DNA of 60,565 nucleotides from CAYJMQ01 sp964371555 (lineage in GTDB: Bacteria; Bdellovibrionota; JACOXK01; 2-02-FULL-40-11): the NCBI GenBank assembly GCA_964371555.1, contig CAYJMQ010000005.1, positions 1 through 60,565 of the forward strand, written 5' to 3'. This document shows positions 1-8,569 of this stretch, piece after piece (the first letter of the stretch is position 1; every line of letters starts with the position of its first letter). Made by a program: the position numbers and the translations under genes. The notes under the pieces were generated by a model, which did not search any database, was not told the DNA's origin, and was given only the letters and a program-made list of their open reading frames with translations.

Positions 1-59
1 AAGATCAGCTAAAAATGAAAAAAATAAAAGATTTTTAATTGGGAAGGCCAGAAAATCGA

Positions 60-90
60 TGTCGGGCTATCACCCTCAGAATGACCGACA
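60..90. repeat. Degenerate copy of the TCATTCTGAG palindromic repeat
   Basis: On the minus strand this reads GTCATTCTGAGGG, a short spacer, then TAGCCCGA, closely matching the core of the repeat at 41973-42000. Six-base inverted arms (TGTCGG/CCGACA) bound it. It lies just past the leuS stop codon. The rest of bases 1-131 shows nothing I can call. Confidence 0.55.
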
Positions 91-131
91 AAAAATTTTT
101 TGGGGTAGTTCTATTTTTTAGATCTGGCGTA

Positions 132-2627
132 TCAATTTTTCACCACAAAATTAATCAGCTTCCGTGGCACATAAATTTCCTTGATGACCGATTTTCCCTG
201 AAGCTGTTTCACAATGTTTAAATGGGATCTGGCCATCTCCTTAATCTTTTCAACCGGGCTGTCTCTATCAACCTCCATATCAGCCCTGAGCTTTCCATTG
301 ATCTGAATGACAATGGTCATGGTTTGCGACTCAATTTTTTTCGGATCATAAGTGGGCCACTCCGATTTAAAAATCGATTCTTTATGGCCGCAACTCTCCC
401 AGAGCTCTTCGGCAATATGAGGGGCAAACGGGGATAGAAGAATCAAAAAATCATCCAGGAGTTTTTGATCAACCGGCCTTGAACGATTCTTCTCATCTGT
501 CACAACGTTCATGAATTCCATGAAAGCGCTGATGACAACATTAAAATGGAATCCTTCAAGCCGCTCTGTCACTTTTTTAATGAGGATATGCCGCTCGCGG
601 TCTAAAAGAGGATCTGGCGCTTCGGAAGGGAGAGATCCTTCGCGCTGCACGCTCAGGATGACATCAGGATGAGCTGTGTGAAGCACCCACTGCCAGCTAC
701 GCCTTAAAAACCGATAGATCCCTTCAATTCCCTGATCGCTCCACTCAGCCTCTTGTTCGGGCGGCCCAATAAAAAGTTCAAACAGGCGGAGTGTGTCTGT
801 TCCATATTTTTCAACAATCTCATCCGGATTCACAACATTCATTTTCGATTTTGACATTTTTTCGACTTTTTTTGTTCTGTCAGAATGGCGGCAGACCATC
901 CCCTGGTTGAACAGTTTCAAAAAGGGTTCCTGAAAATCGACAGATCCAATATCAAAGAGAAACTTTGTAAAAAAACGCGCATACAAAAGATGCAAGATGG
1001 CATGTTCAACCCCCCCCACATAAAGATCGACCGGCATCCAATGCCTGACCGCCTTTGGATCAAATGGCCCTTCGTGATAGTGGGGCGAGGCATATCGCAA
1101 AAAATACCAGGAGGAGCCGGCCCATTGGGGCATTGTGTCTGTTTCACGTCGCGCGGTCCCACCGCATTTGTGGCATGTCGTGTTCACCCATTTGGAAATC
1201 GTAGCCAAAGGCGACTCCCCCGTCCCCGCTGGCTGATACCGTTCGACGTCAGGGAGAAGAAGCGGCAGATCTTCCTCTCTCAATGGAAGTTCCCCGCATT
1301 TTTCGCAATAAATAATGGGGATCGGTTCCCCCCAATATCGCTGTCTTGAAAAAACCCAATCGCGCAGTTTATAATGAACCGCCTCTTTCGCAGCTCCCTT
1401 GTTTTCCAAAGATTCAACGATTTTTTTTCGCGCAATCTGAGATTCGATTCCGTTGAACTCACCAGAGTTAATCAGTTTTCCCTCGCCCGTATAGGCTTCT
1501 TTTGGTTTGCCTTCGCTCAGGATGACATCAATAATCGGCAATCCAAATTTCTTCGCAAACCGGAAATCGCGCTCATCATGAGCAGGGACTGCCATAATCG
1601 CTCCGGTCCCATACGCCATCAACACATAGTCCGAAATCCAGACAGGAATTTTTTTCTGATTGACGGGATTGATCGCGAAAATCCCGAGATCGACACCCGA
1701 AATCGCAAGCTCGCTGCTTGTCCGATCGATCTCTTTCTCTTTTGCTGTTTCTTGAATATAGCTCTCTACCTTTTTCTTCTGTTTTGGGTCGCAAATCTTT
1801 AAAACCAGAGGATGCTCTGGCGCCAAAACCATATAGGTTGCGCCGCATAGGGTGTCTGCCCTTGTGGTGAAAACGGTTACCGGATATTTTTTGCCGTCAG
1901 AGCCGCCGCTCGCAGAGCCGATGAGCTCAAATACAATCTCCCCTCCTTCGCTCCTTCCGATCCAGTTTGTTTGCATCCGTTTGACCTTTTCAGGCCAATC
2001 GAGAGACTCAAGATCTTTGAGAAGACGATCCGCATAAGCGGTAATTTTTAGCATCCACTGATTGAGCTCCTTCTTTGTCACCTCCGCTTCACAGCGCTCA
2101 CATTTGCCGGCCACCACTTCTTCATTTGCAAGCCCCGCACGGCAACGCGGACACCAGTTGATCGGCACAAGCTTTCGGTAGGCAAGCCCTTTTTTATAGA
2201 ATTGAAGAAAAATCCACTGAGTCCATCGGTAAAACGACGGATCGGTGGTATTTACCTCCCGGCTCCAGTCAAACATTGCGCCAATTTCTTTGAGCTGGCG
2301 CCGAATATTATGGATATTGTCTTCTGTGTTCTTCTTTGGATGAATTTTTTTTTTAATGGCATCATTTTCAGCGGGAAGACCAAAGGCATCCCACCCCATT
2401 GGATGGAGAACCTTAAAACCTTTCAGCGTCTGAAATCTCGACCAGACATCGCTCAGCACATAGCCGCGCCAATGCCCCACATGAAGCCCGGAACCCGACG
2501 GATACGGAAACATATCGAGGCAATAATATTTCGGGCGCCGGTCTTTTTCCGTAACGACATGCTGTGGCTCCCAGCGCGCGCGCCATTTTCGTTCTATCTC
2601 AAGAAAGCGATATTCTTTTGAGGACAT
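132..2627 (-). CDS. leuS: Leucyl-tRNA synthetase
   Basis: Class I aminoacyl-tRNA synthetase that charges tRNA-Leu in the cytoplasm. Visible landmarks are the HIGH-type motif HVGH in FPYPSGSGLHVGHWRGY, a zinc module with two CxxC pairs (CPRC and CERC), the CP1 editing domain (TTRADTLCGATY and GTGAIMAVPAHDERD), and the KMSKS motif (EKMSKSKMN). At about 830 residues it has normal family length. I start it at 2627 (MSSKEYRF) because this matches the usual LeuRS N-terminus and a -35/-10 pair ends 6 nt upstream. The frame stays open to an ATG at 2681, which has AGGAAG upstream, so that start remains possible. A palindromic repeat is translated within the linker before the anticodon-binding region (633-662). 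The gene is divergent from the polyamine operon. Confidence 0.97.
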   Translation of the reverse strand: MSSKEYRFLEIERKWRARWEPQHVVTEKDRRPKYYCLDMFPYPSGSGLHVGHWRGYVLSDVWSRFQTLKGFKVLHPMGWDAFGLPAENDAIKKKIHPKKNTEDNIHNIRRQLKEIGAMFDWSREVNTTDPSFYRWTQWIFLQFYKKGLAYRKLVPINWCPRCRAGLANEEVVAGKCERCEAEVTKKELNQWMLKITAYADRLLKDLESLDWPEKVKRMQTNWIGRSEGGEIVFELIGSASGGSDGKKYPVTVFTTRADTLCGATYMVLAPEHPLVLKICDPKQKKKVESYIQETAKEKEIDRTSSELAISGVDLGIFAINPVNQKKIPVWISDYVLMAYGTGAIMAVPAHDERDFRFAKKFGLPIIDVILSEGKPKEAYTGEGKLINSGEFNGIESQIARKKIVESLENKGAAKEAVHYKLRDWVFSRQRYWGEPIPIIYCEKCGELPLREEDLPLLLPDVERYQPAGTGESPLATISKWVNTTCHKCGGTARRETDTMPQWAGSSWYFLRYASPHYHEGPFDPKAVRHWMPVDLYVGGVEHAILHLLYARFFTKFLFDIGSVDFQEPFLKLFNQGMVCRHSDRTKKVEKMSKSKMNVVNPDEIVEKYGTDTLRLFELFIGPPEQEAEWSDQGIEGIYRFLRRSWQWVLHTAHPDVILSVQREGSLPSEAPDPLLDRERHILIKKVTERLEGFHFNVVISAFMEFMNVVTDEKNRSRPVDQKLLDDFLILLSPFAPHIAEELWESCGHKESIFKSEWPTYDPKKIESQTMTIVIQINGKLRADMEVDRDSPVEKIKEMARSHLNIVKQLQGKSVIKEIYVPRKLINFVVKN
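633..662 (-). repeat. TCATCCTGAG-type repeat inside the leuS reading frame
   Basis: Minus strand reads GTCATCCTGAGCG, then GCAGCGCGAAGGATCT, nearly identical to the intergenic copy at 42099-42124. It is translated as DVILSVQREGS in a poorly conserved linker between the catalytic core and the anticodon-binding domain, where it would be tolerated. Confidence 0.6.
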
Positions 2628-2633
2628 GAAGGC

Positions 2634-2662
2634 AGAGTAACCGAACCATTTCAGATTTTCAA
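2634..2662 (-). promoter_or_regulatory. Putative sigma-70 promoter of leuS, leaderless type
   Basis: TTGAAA (2662-2657), a 17-nt spacer and TACTCT (2639-2634) lie on the minus strand. The -10 box ends 6 nt before the ATG at 2627, so transcription would begin about at the start codon. Confidence 0.4.
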
Positions 2663-2670
2663 TATGATGC

Positions 2671-2698
2671 TTGACAAACATGGGCTTCCTGATAGAAA
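2671..2698 (+). promoter_or_regulatory. Putative sigma-70 promoter of the polyamine operon
   Basis: A perfect TTGACA (2671-2676) is followed by a 16-nt spacer and TAGAAA (2693-2698). The predicted start is about 3 nt before the ATG at 2708, and there is no Shine-Dalgarno sequence. Confidence 0.5.
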
Positions 2699-2707
2699 AA
2701 TTCTTTC

Positions 2708-3253
2708 ATGATTGTTGCGAAAGAAATTTTTTTTGTAAAAGGGGCTGGCATTCATAAAGCGAAACTGAGCTCATTTGAGATGGCGCTTCGCGATGCCGGA
2801 ATCGCTTGTTATAACCTGGTTCGCGTTTCTTCGATTTTTCCGCCGCATTGTAAAATCATTTCCCGCGACAAAGGGATTGAAAAATTGCATCCGGGACAGG
2901 TTGTCTTTGCGGTTCTTGCGGAACATTCAACAAATGAACCGAATCGCCTGATTGCCTCCTCGATCGGCCTTGCGGTCCCTGCCGACCGAAGCAAATATGG
3001 CTATTTAAGCGAACATCACCCCTACGGAGAAACAGAAAAAGTCGCTGGAGACTATGCCGAAGAACTTGCCGCGGAAATGCTCGCGACAACGCTCGGGCTT
3101 CATTTTGATGTCGATAAAAATTATGATGAACGAAAAAATCAATGGAAATTAAACGAAGAGATTGTAACCACACGAAGTATCACCCAATCTGCCATCGGCA
3201 ACAAATCAGGCCTTTGGATAACAACCATTGCGGCCGCGATTTTGGTCCCCTGA
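2708..3253 (+). CDS. pdaD: Pyruvoyl-dependent arginine decarboxylase
   Basis: Decarboxylates arginine to agmatine, the first step of a route to putrescine. The 181-residue protein matches the small PdaD family. An internal Ser-Ser pair in VRVSSIFPP (about residues 40-42) is where family members self-cleave to give a beta chain and an alpha chain with an N-terminal pyruvoyl group. Other matching segments are KGAGIHKAKLSSFEMALRDA and the stretch containing EHSTNEPNRLIASSIGLAVP. The agmatinase gene starts 10 nt downstream, so substrate and product enzymes are co-transcribed. Identity is secure from family pattern and context. Confidence 0.93.
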   Translation: MIVAKEIFFVKGAGIHKAKLSSFEMALRDAGIACYNLVRVSSIFPPHCKIISRDKGIEKLHPGQVVFAVLAEHSTNEPNRLIASSIGLAVPADRSKYGYLSEHHPYGETEKVAGDYAEELAAEMLATTLGLHFDVDKNYDERKNQWKLNEEIVTTRSITQSAIGNKSGLWITTIAAAILVP

Positions 3254-3263
3254 AATCCTTGTC

Positions 3264-4142
3264 ATGACGACTGAGCTACTTGCCAAAAATTTCCTAGGCC
3301 TCGATCGAAACGAGTCAGATTATAAAAAATCGAAAGTGGTTGTCATCCCTGCCCCCTTTGAAGCCTCAACAAGCTATCAAAAGGGGACACATCGGGGGCC
3401 TGAAGCGATTATTCACGCATCTGGCCAGGTTGAGCACTATGACATTGAATTTGGAAAAAATTTCCATGATGTGGGAATTCATACGATAGATCCCCTCCCC
3501 CTTCAAAATACCCCGGCCGCCGAGGCATTTAAAATTGTCGAAGAAGCAACCACAAAAATTCTCAAAGACAAAAAATGGCCTGTTTTGCTTGGCGGAGAAC
3601 ATGCCATTTCATACGGTTTTTTTAAAGCGCTCTTTAAAAAATATCGACACCTCTCTATTTTTCACATCGACGCGCATACCGATATGAGAGAATCTTATGA
3701 AGGGAATCCCTACAGCCATGCCTCTGTTCTTTATCAGATCAGAAAAGACTGTCAGAAAACAGTCTCTATCGGCATTCGAAGCATGTGCAAAGAAGAGGCT
3801 GACTATGTAAAAAAAAACAAGGTTGTCGTTTATTATGATCACGAAATTCAAAGACGCGGCCTCATTGAAAAGGAAATCTTAAAACAGTTGACCGATCAGG
3901 TTTATGTTACCATTGATGTCGATGGTTTTTCTCCATCAATTATTCCTACGACGGGAACGCCGGAACCCGGCGGACTTGAATGGTATCCGACGCTCGCCCT
4001 CCTTCGGGGATTGTTTAAAAAGAAGGAAGTGATAGGAATGGATGTGGTAGAGGTCATGCCAATACCGAATCTTGTCTATGGTGATTTTTCCGTTGCAAAG
4101 TTAATTTATAAATGTATAGGTTATAAATATTTTCAATCGTAA
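3264..4142 (+). CDS. speB: Agmatinase (agmatine ureohydrolase)
   Basis: Hydrolyses agmatine to putrescine and urea with a binuclear manganese site; arginase/agmatinase fold. The metal-binding motifs are GGEHAISYG, HIDAHTDMRESY with SHAS just after, and TIDVDGFSPSIIP. The protein has 292 residues when started at the ATG at 3264, which fits the family; the frame is open a little further upstream into pdaD. It follows pdaD by 10 nt and precedes a GcvH-like gene by 4 nt, forming a three-gene operon. Strict substrate (agmatine rather than another guanidino compound) is inferred from the pdaD neighbour. Confidence 0.93.
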   Translation: MTTELLAKNFLGLDRNESDYKKSKVVVIPAPFEASTSYQKGTHRGPEAIIHASGQVEHYDIEFGKNFHDVGIHTIDPLPLQNTPAAEAFKIVEEATTKILKDKKWPVLLGGEHAISYGFFKALFKKYRHLSIFHIDAHTDMRESYEGNPYSHASVLYQIRKDCQKTVSIGIRSMCKEEADYVKKNKVVVYYDHEIQRRGLIEKEILKQLTDQVYVTIDVDGFSPSIIPTTGTPEPGGLEWYPTLALLRGLFKKKEVIGMDVVEVMPIPNLVYGDFSVAKLIYKCIGYKYFQS

Positions 4143-4146
4143 ACTT

Positions 4147-4494
4147 ATGGGGACTTTTAAAAACACCGTCAGTGAACCTGTTGAATTTATTAAAGTTGAA
4201 GACGACCTCCTTGTGATAGGCGTTAGAGCGCAGCTCTTTAACCGAATCGGTGAAATAAAAAACGTTGATCTCCCTGAGGAAGGGAGTGAAGTTTCAAAAG
4301 GAGATGAATGTGTCTTTATTACGGGTATCGAGGAAGATCTGCACCTTCGTGCCCCGATCAATGGCGTGGTTTTAGAAGTCAACGATCTCATCTCGGAAGA
4401 TCTCAAAAAACATAAAGATGATCCGGACTATTTCGCATGGGTTTTTAAAATTGAGCCGTCGGATCTTGAAGACTTGATCGAGTTTGAAGAGTAA
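4147..4494 (+). CDS. GcvH-like lipoyl-domain protein lacking the lipoyl lysine
   Basis: A 115-residue protein with the layout of glycine cleavage H protein: a first half-barrel ending in LFNRIGEIKNVDLPEEGSEV and a second half containing APINGVVLEVND, then DPDYFAWVFKIEPSD. In true H proteins the modified lysine sits in an ESVKA-type turn about nine residues before the PxxG. Here that segment is ITGIEEDLHLRAPING and an acidic residue takes the lysine's place, so lipoylation looks impossible. It starts 4 nt after speB and should be translated from the same mRNA. Its role is unknown; a non-catalytic scaffold or ligand-binding barrel is possible. No other glycine cleavage gene is nearby. Confidence 0.72.
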   Translation: MGTFKNTVSEPVEFIKVEDDLLVIGVRAQLFNRIGEIKNVDLPEEGSEVSKGDECVFITGIEEDLHLRAPINGVVLEVNDLISEDLKKHKDDPDYFAWVFKIEPSDLEDLIEFEE

Positions 4495-4513
4495 CCGCGA
4501 GACTTTTTGACGA

Positions 4514-5116
4514 TTATTGAGACAACTCGTCTTCTTTAATACTATCCTTTTCAAAGAGCGGCAGCGGCTCTCTCCGCTCAGCAACCCGAAGCTCTTTCAA
4601 AGACTCAAGGGATGGGAGTTGATGAATCCCGTTTAACCCAAAAAATTCGAGAAAGTCTTGCGTGGTCCCATAGAGAAGGGGTCTGCCGGGAGATTCTTTA
4701 ATCCCCAAAATCCGGATCATTTTCCGATCAAGAAGCATCCTTAAGAGATGCGAACTATCCACACCCCGAATGGCATCGACATCAATCCGCGTTACCGGTT
4801 GCTTATAGGCGACAATGGCAAGCGTCTCCATCTGAGACCGCGTCATTTTAACCGGTTTTGTCTGATGCAGCTTTTTGATCCAGGGACCCTGTTCCAGTTT
4901 CGTCCGAAACTGATAGCCCCCGCCGACAAGCTCCAACGAAATCCCGTGGTACCCCGGTTGATACGATTGCCTAAGCTTCTCAAGAACCGTATTGAGCTCT
5001 GCCTGAGATGCCCCTGTCGTCTCCCCGAGCTCTTTAAGAGTTACCGGAGCCCCAGACCCCGACACAAAAATCAAGGCTTCCACAATCGCCTGTAATGTCT
5101 CAAGTTGCATTTTCAA
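4514..5116 (-). CDS. scpB: Segregation and condensation protein B
   Basis: Winged-helix subunit of the SMC-ScpAB condensin, which binds ScpA and helps organise and separate chromosomes. The N-terminal ALIFVSGSGAPVTLKEL and the central MTRSQMETLAIVAYKQPVTRIDVDAIRGVDS with LLDRKMIRILG are diagnostic. Its 200 residues are typical. The start is MKMQLE at 5116 or the second Met at 5110. The first 17 nt overlap the end of scpA in another frame, so the two are probably translationally coupled. Last gene of the minus-strand operon that begins with two lipoproteins. Confidence 0.94.
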   Translation of the reverse strand: MKMQLETLQAIVEALIFVSGSGAPVTLKELGETTGASQAELNTVLEKLRQSYQPGYHGISLELVGGGYQFRTKLEQGPWIKKLHQTKPVKMTRSQMETLAIVAYKQPVTRIDVDAIRGVDSSHLLRMLLDRKMIRILGIKESPGRPLLYGTTQDFLEFFGLNGIHQLPSLESLKELRVAERREPLPLFEKDSIKEDELSQ

Positions 5117-5918
5117 GTCTCATATTGCGAATATCATTTTTAAGTCTCATATTGCGAATATCAAAATGAGATATCTGATCTGTCACTTTTAAGTGAATAT
5201 CTGATCCGTGAACAGCCTGAAAAAGTTTGATACAACGCAAACGTGTCAACTCGAGCAATGCAAGAAATGTCACAATGATTTCCGCTTTTGAGGAACCGTT
5301 GGATAAAAGGCTTCTAAATTCAAGAGCCTTTTTTAAATCCTGATTCAGCTGATTCACAATCTCAAGAATCTTGTCTTCCAATGAAATTTCACCCGACTCA
5401 ATATGATGCACCTTGGGCGTCATTCTCATGAGAAGGTCGTGGAAGGCTACGGCAAGCTCATAAATTCCTACCCCTGTCCATTCCTCCTTTGGATCGATTG
5501 CCTCCCGGGGCGTATCATCGACCACATTGACTTTAAAAAGATCGTCGCCGAGATGCGGCCGGCCGGCCAACGATTCCCCCCCCCACTTGAACTTTTGATA
5601 CTCAATGAGACGCTCCATCAGCGCCTCCCTGGGATCGATACCCTCTTCTTCAGTCTCAGGCTGCGGCGAAGGAAGCAGCATCTTTGATTTGATATAAATA
5701 AGAGTGGCAGCCATCACGATAAATTCAGAGGCCAAATCGACATCCAAAACACGCATCGAATTTAAAAACTCAAGATATTGATCGGTGATCTTTGAAATTT
5801 CGATATTCCGGATATCCATCTCATTCTTTCGAATAAGATGAAGGAGGAGATCGAGCGGACCCTCGAAACCATCGAGCCTCACAGTATAAGGCGCCGTATA
5901 AGACAATGGATAACTCAC
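5100..5918 (-). CDS. scpA: Segregation and condensation protein A
   Basis: Kleisin subunit that bridges SMC heads and binds ScpB. The N-terminus carries the typical YTVRLDGFEGPLDLLLHLIRKNEMDI, then ISKITDQYLEFLN and LASEFIVMAATLIYIKSKMLLP. The C-terminal winged helix has the usual TFLALLELTRLRCIKLFQ. The last residues are unusual: a nine-residue unit, DIRNMRLKN then DIRNMRLEN, produced by a 27-bp tandem duplication (5109-5162), extends the tail and contains the scpB start. It overlaps trpS by 4 nt (ATGA type). Confidence 0.94.
   Translation of the reverse strand: MSYPLSYTAPYTVRLDGFEGPLDLLLHLIRKNEMDIRNIEISKITDQYLEFLNSMRVLDVDLASEFIVMAATLIYIKSKMLLPSPQPETEEEGIDPREALMERLIEYQKFKWGGESLAGRPHLGDDLFKVNVVDDTPREAIDPKEEWTGVGIYELAVAFHDLLMRMTPKVHHIESGEISLEDKILEIVNQLNQDLKKALEFRSLLSNGSSKAEIIVTFLALLELTRLRCIKLFQAVHGSDIHLKVTDQISHFDIRNMRLKNDIRNMRLENAT
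5109..5162 (-). repeat. 27-bp tandem duplication at the scpA/scpB junction
   Basis: Units 5109-5135 and 5136-5162 differ only in a T/C. Each encodes one DIRNMRL(K/E)N segment at the ScpA C-terminus. The unit length is a multiple of three, so the frame is kept. Confidence 0.85.
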
Positions 5919-6937
5919 AAATTTAAAGCCTCCCGCACTTTTGTCATCGTCTTTTCAGCCTCGACCCTCGCCCTTTCCCCCCCTGCATCTAAAATCTTCA
6001 ACACTGCGTCCGGCTTTGAAGCATACTCCTTGCGACGTTTGGAACATTCCTTATACCAGGGGAGAACGCGTTCAAGCAACGCAGATTTGCAATCGATGCA
6101 GCCAATTCCCGCAGTCCGGCATCCCTGATCAAGCTCTTTCCGGACCGATTCTTCAGTAAAAACCTCATGCAAATCGAAGAGTGGACAGATATCGGGATTT
6201 CCTGGATCCTCGCGCCGTTTGCGTGCCGGATCGGTTATCATCGTCATAATTTTTTTTGAAACGACTTCCTCCGGATCAGACAAAAAAATCGCGTTGCCGT
6301 AGCTGTTGCTCATCTTTCTTCCATCGGTCCCGGGGAGTTTTGAAAACTCTGTTAGAACCGCCTGCGGCTCGACAAAAATCTGACCATAAAGATGATTAAA
6401 CCGGCGGGCTATATCACGGCAGAGCTCAAGGTGTGGAACCTGATCCTCCCCAACCGGCACCCAGTTCCCCTGATAGATCAAAACATCTGCCGCCTGAAGC
6501 ACAGGGTAACCGAGGAATCCCAGATTTGAGAGCTCTTTTTGCCCTGAAAGCTGCTGCAGCTGCTCCTTGTAGGTTGGATTTCTCTCAAGCCACGAAAGCG
6601 GTGTAATCATCGAAAGCAAAAGAGAGAGTTCCGCATGTTCTTTGATATGAGATTGCACGAAAATTACCGAACGAGACGGGTCGATCCCTACCGACAGCCA
6701 GTCAATGACATTACTGATCCCATAGCTTCGAATTTTTGAAGGATCTTTGAACTCAGAGGTCAGCGCATGCCAATCGGCAACAAAGAAGAAACACTCATAG
6801 CGCCGCTCAAGCTCAAGCCAGTTTTTAATCGCCCCAAAATAGTGCCCCAAATGGAGATCCCCCGTCGGTCGCATGCCGCTCACCACACGCTCGCCAACCT
6901 CTTTTTTGGGAACAACTTTGGGTCTTTGTATAGCCAT
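5915..6937 (-). CDS. trpS: Tryptophanyl-tRNA synthetase
   Basis: Class Ic synthetase that charges tRNA-Trp. The substrate-binding start VVSGMRPTGDLHLGHYFGA contains the HIGH-type motif (HLGH), and KMSNSYGNAI is the KMSKS loop. VGEDQVPHLELCRDIARRFN is the typical central helix. The length of 340 residues is normal. A short basic N-terminal extension (MAIQRPKVVPKKEVGER) precedes the core. It starts 2 nt after the M50 protease gene and overlaps scpA, so it belongs to the same operon. Confidence 0.96.
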   Translation of the reverse strand: MAIQRPKVVPKKEVGERVVSGMRPTGDLHLGHYFGAIKNWLELERRYECFFFVADWHALTSEFKDPSKIRSYGISNVIDWLSVGIDPSRSVIFVQSHIKEHAELSLLLSMITPLSWLERNPTYKEQLQQLSGQKELSNLGFLGYPVLQAADVLIYQGNWVPVGEDQVPHLELCRDIARRFNHLYGQIFVEPQAVLTEFSKLPGTDGRKMSNSYGNAIFLSDPEEVVSKKIMTMITDPARKRREDPGNPDICPLFDLHEVFTEESVRKELDQGCRTAGIGCIDCKSALLERVLPWYKECSKRRKEYASKPDAVLKILDAGGERARVEAEKTMTKVREALNL

Positions 6938-6939
6938 CT

Positions 6940-7593
6940 CTAAAAAATAAAAAGACGGATCAACGCATTTCCAACCCCTATGATTGGAACCGCGAGAAAT
7001 TCAAGAAGCCCGCTCACCAAAAGGAGCAATAAAAAAATCCCGCCATACATCGGGTTAATGCTTTCAAAAAATTGATTCACCCTTGATGGCAAAAATCGCC
7101 CGATGATTTTAGAGCCATCGAGCGGAGAGACAGGAATTAAATTAAAAAAGAAAAGCGACAGATTTAAAACAATGGAGACCTGAGTGAGATCTTTGACCAT
7201 CCGAATCATCGCCTCGTCCATAAAACGACTGCCGTAACTCATTGTCATGCCATAGATCCATGCCGAAAAAAAGGCGAGCAAAAAATTCGAAAAGGGGCCG
7301 CAAGCCGCAACCCAAAACATATCGGTGCGCCGATTTTTGAAATTGAGCGGATTTACAGGAACCGGTTTCGCCCATGCAAAATAGATCCCGCCAAAGAGAA
7401 TCGAAAAAATCGGAAAAAGAACGGTGCCGATCGGGTCAAGATGAGGGAGCGGATTCAAAGTCAAACGCCCCATGAGTTTTGCCGTGTCATCCCCCCGTCG
7501 GTGAGCCATCAGCCCATGACAAAACTCATGGACTGTCAGCGATATCAAAAAAATTGGATAATAGATGAAGAGAAGATGTATTCGATCCTGCAC
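6940..7593 (-). CDS. Site-2 protease family (M50) integral membrane metalloprotease
   Basis: A 217-residue polytopic membrane protein of the short, PDZ-less S2P type (YwhC-like). The zinc motif HEFCHG (HExxH) lies in the first membrane segment after an N-terminal YPIFLISLTV. The third zinc ligand is in NLIPVSPLDGSK, the NPDG-like motif. Other hydrophobic segments are around FSNFLLAFFSAWIYG and IFLLLLLVSGLLEF. Such proteases cut membrane proteins; no substrate can be read from this sequence. It lies between xer and trpS in the same orientation. Confidence 0.88.
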   Translation of the reverse strand: MQDRIHLLFIYYPIFLISLTVHEFCHGLMAHRRGDDTAKLMGRLTLNPLPHLDPIGTVLFPIFSILFGGIYFAWAKPVPVNPLNFKNRRTDMFWVAACGPFSNFLLAFFSAWIYGMTMSYGSRFMDEAMIRMVKDLTQVSIVLNLSLFFFNLIPVSPLDGSKIIGRFLPSRVNQFFESINPMYGGIFLLLLLVSGLLEFLAVPIIGVGNALIRLFIF

Positions 7594-7656
7594 CCGTTTA
7601 CGCTATCAAAACCAGGGGGATTCTTCAAGACTTAGCATCGATCTTAAGGATCTGGC

Positions 7657-8556
7657 TTAGCCTCTGGGATGAAACTTCTTGTAGACATCGTAGAGATGCT
7701 CGCGATTGACATGCGTGTAGATTTGCGTCGTTGCGATATCGACGTGGCCCAGCATCATCTGCACAGCGCGAAGGTCGGCCCCGCGCTCCAAAAGATGTGT
7801 CGCAAAGGTATGCCGCAGGGTATGGGGCGAAATATGGATCGAAAGACCCGCCGAAAGCGCATATTTCTTGATGAGTGTCCAGACATTCTGGCGGGTCATT
7901 TTATCTTTTTGCCGCGATAGAAAAAAATAGGATATCTGATGGAGGGGATCCCATTGAATTCTGACCCTGTTTCGATAAGAGTCCAAAGCCAGATGCGCCG
8001 ATTCCCCAAAGGGGACAACTCTCTCTTTTGATCCTTTCCCGAACACCTTTAAATATCCCTCCTCAAAAAAGAGATTCTCCGTTTTAAGAAGTGTCAGTTC
8101 TGAAATCCGAAGCCCTGAAGCATAGAGGAGTTCCAGCATCGCGCGATCCCGAATCCCCTGTGGATGAGAGAGGCTCGGCTGCGAGAGCAACCTCTCTACC
8201 TCGGAAAGCGTCAGCACCTGCGGCAGTTTGCGCCAGAGCCGGGGAGAATCGATATCCAGAGCCGGGGTGTCATTTATATGGTTATTGGCAAATAAAAATT
8301 TATAAAAAACCCGTATGGAGACGAGATTTCTTGCAATCGATTTGGAAGAGAGCTTTTGTTTGTGCAGCTCCACAAGATAAGAAAGGATCGCCCTTTTGCC
8401 AAGGCTCAAAAATTTTTCTTTTGGGAATTTTTTCCCGGTAAATCCGATGTATTTGATGAGGTCGCGCTGGTACGATTCAATGGTATTCAGCGAAAGCCCT
8501 TTCTCCACTTTGATGAAATTCAAAAATTCATCGAGAAGAAGGTCAGCTGAGCTCAC
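7657..8556 (-). CDS. xerD: Tyrosine recombinase XerC/XerD family
   Basis: Site-specific recombinase that resolves chromosome dimers at dif. The N-terminal SAM-like domain (FLNFIKVEKGLSLNTIESYQRDL) precedes the catalytic domain with Arg in ASGLRISEL, the HTLRHTFATHLL box, the second His in MLGHVDIATTQIYTHV and the nucleophile Tyr in that last segment. Its 299 residues match XerC/D exactly. Location next to scpA/scpB suggests the housekeeping enzyme rather than a mobile integrase. XerC versus XerD cannot be settled by eye, so the symbol is tentative. Confidence 0.9.
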   Translation of the reverse strand: MSSADLLLDEFLNFIKVEKGLSLNTIESYQRDLIKYIGFTGKKFPKEKFLSLGKRAILSYLVELHKQKLSSKSIARNLVSIRVFYKFLFANNHINDTPALDIDSPRLWRKLPQVLTLSEVERLLSQPSLSHPQGIRDRAMLELLYASGLRISELTLLKTENLFFEEGYLKVFGKGSKERVVPFGESAHLALDSYRNRVRIQWDPLHQISYFFLSRQKDKMTRQNVWTLIKKYALSAGLSIHISPHTLRHTFATHLLERGADLRAVQMMLGHVDIATTQIYTHVNREHLYDVYKKFHPRG

Positions 8557-8569
8557 CGCTCAAATATAC

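Noticed and set aside
1510..1526. GTCATCCTGAGCGAAGG on the minus strand in leuS, like the dispersed repeat
   Set aside because: The encoded VILSEG segment lies where LeuRS homologues also have a VIL-type strand, so ordinary coding is a sufficient explanation.
2202..2621. Plus-strand open frames inside leuS and other long genes
   Set aside because: They lie antisense to well-supported genes, lack start signals and match no family.
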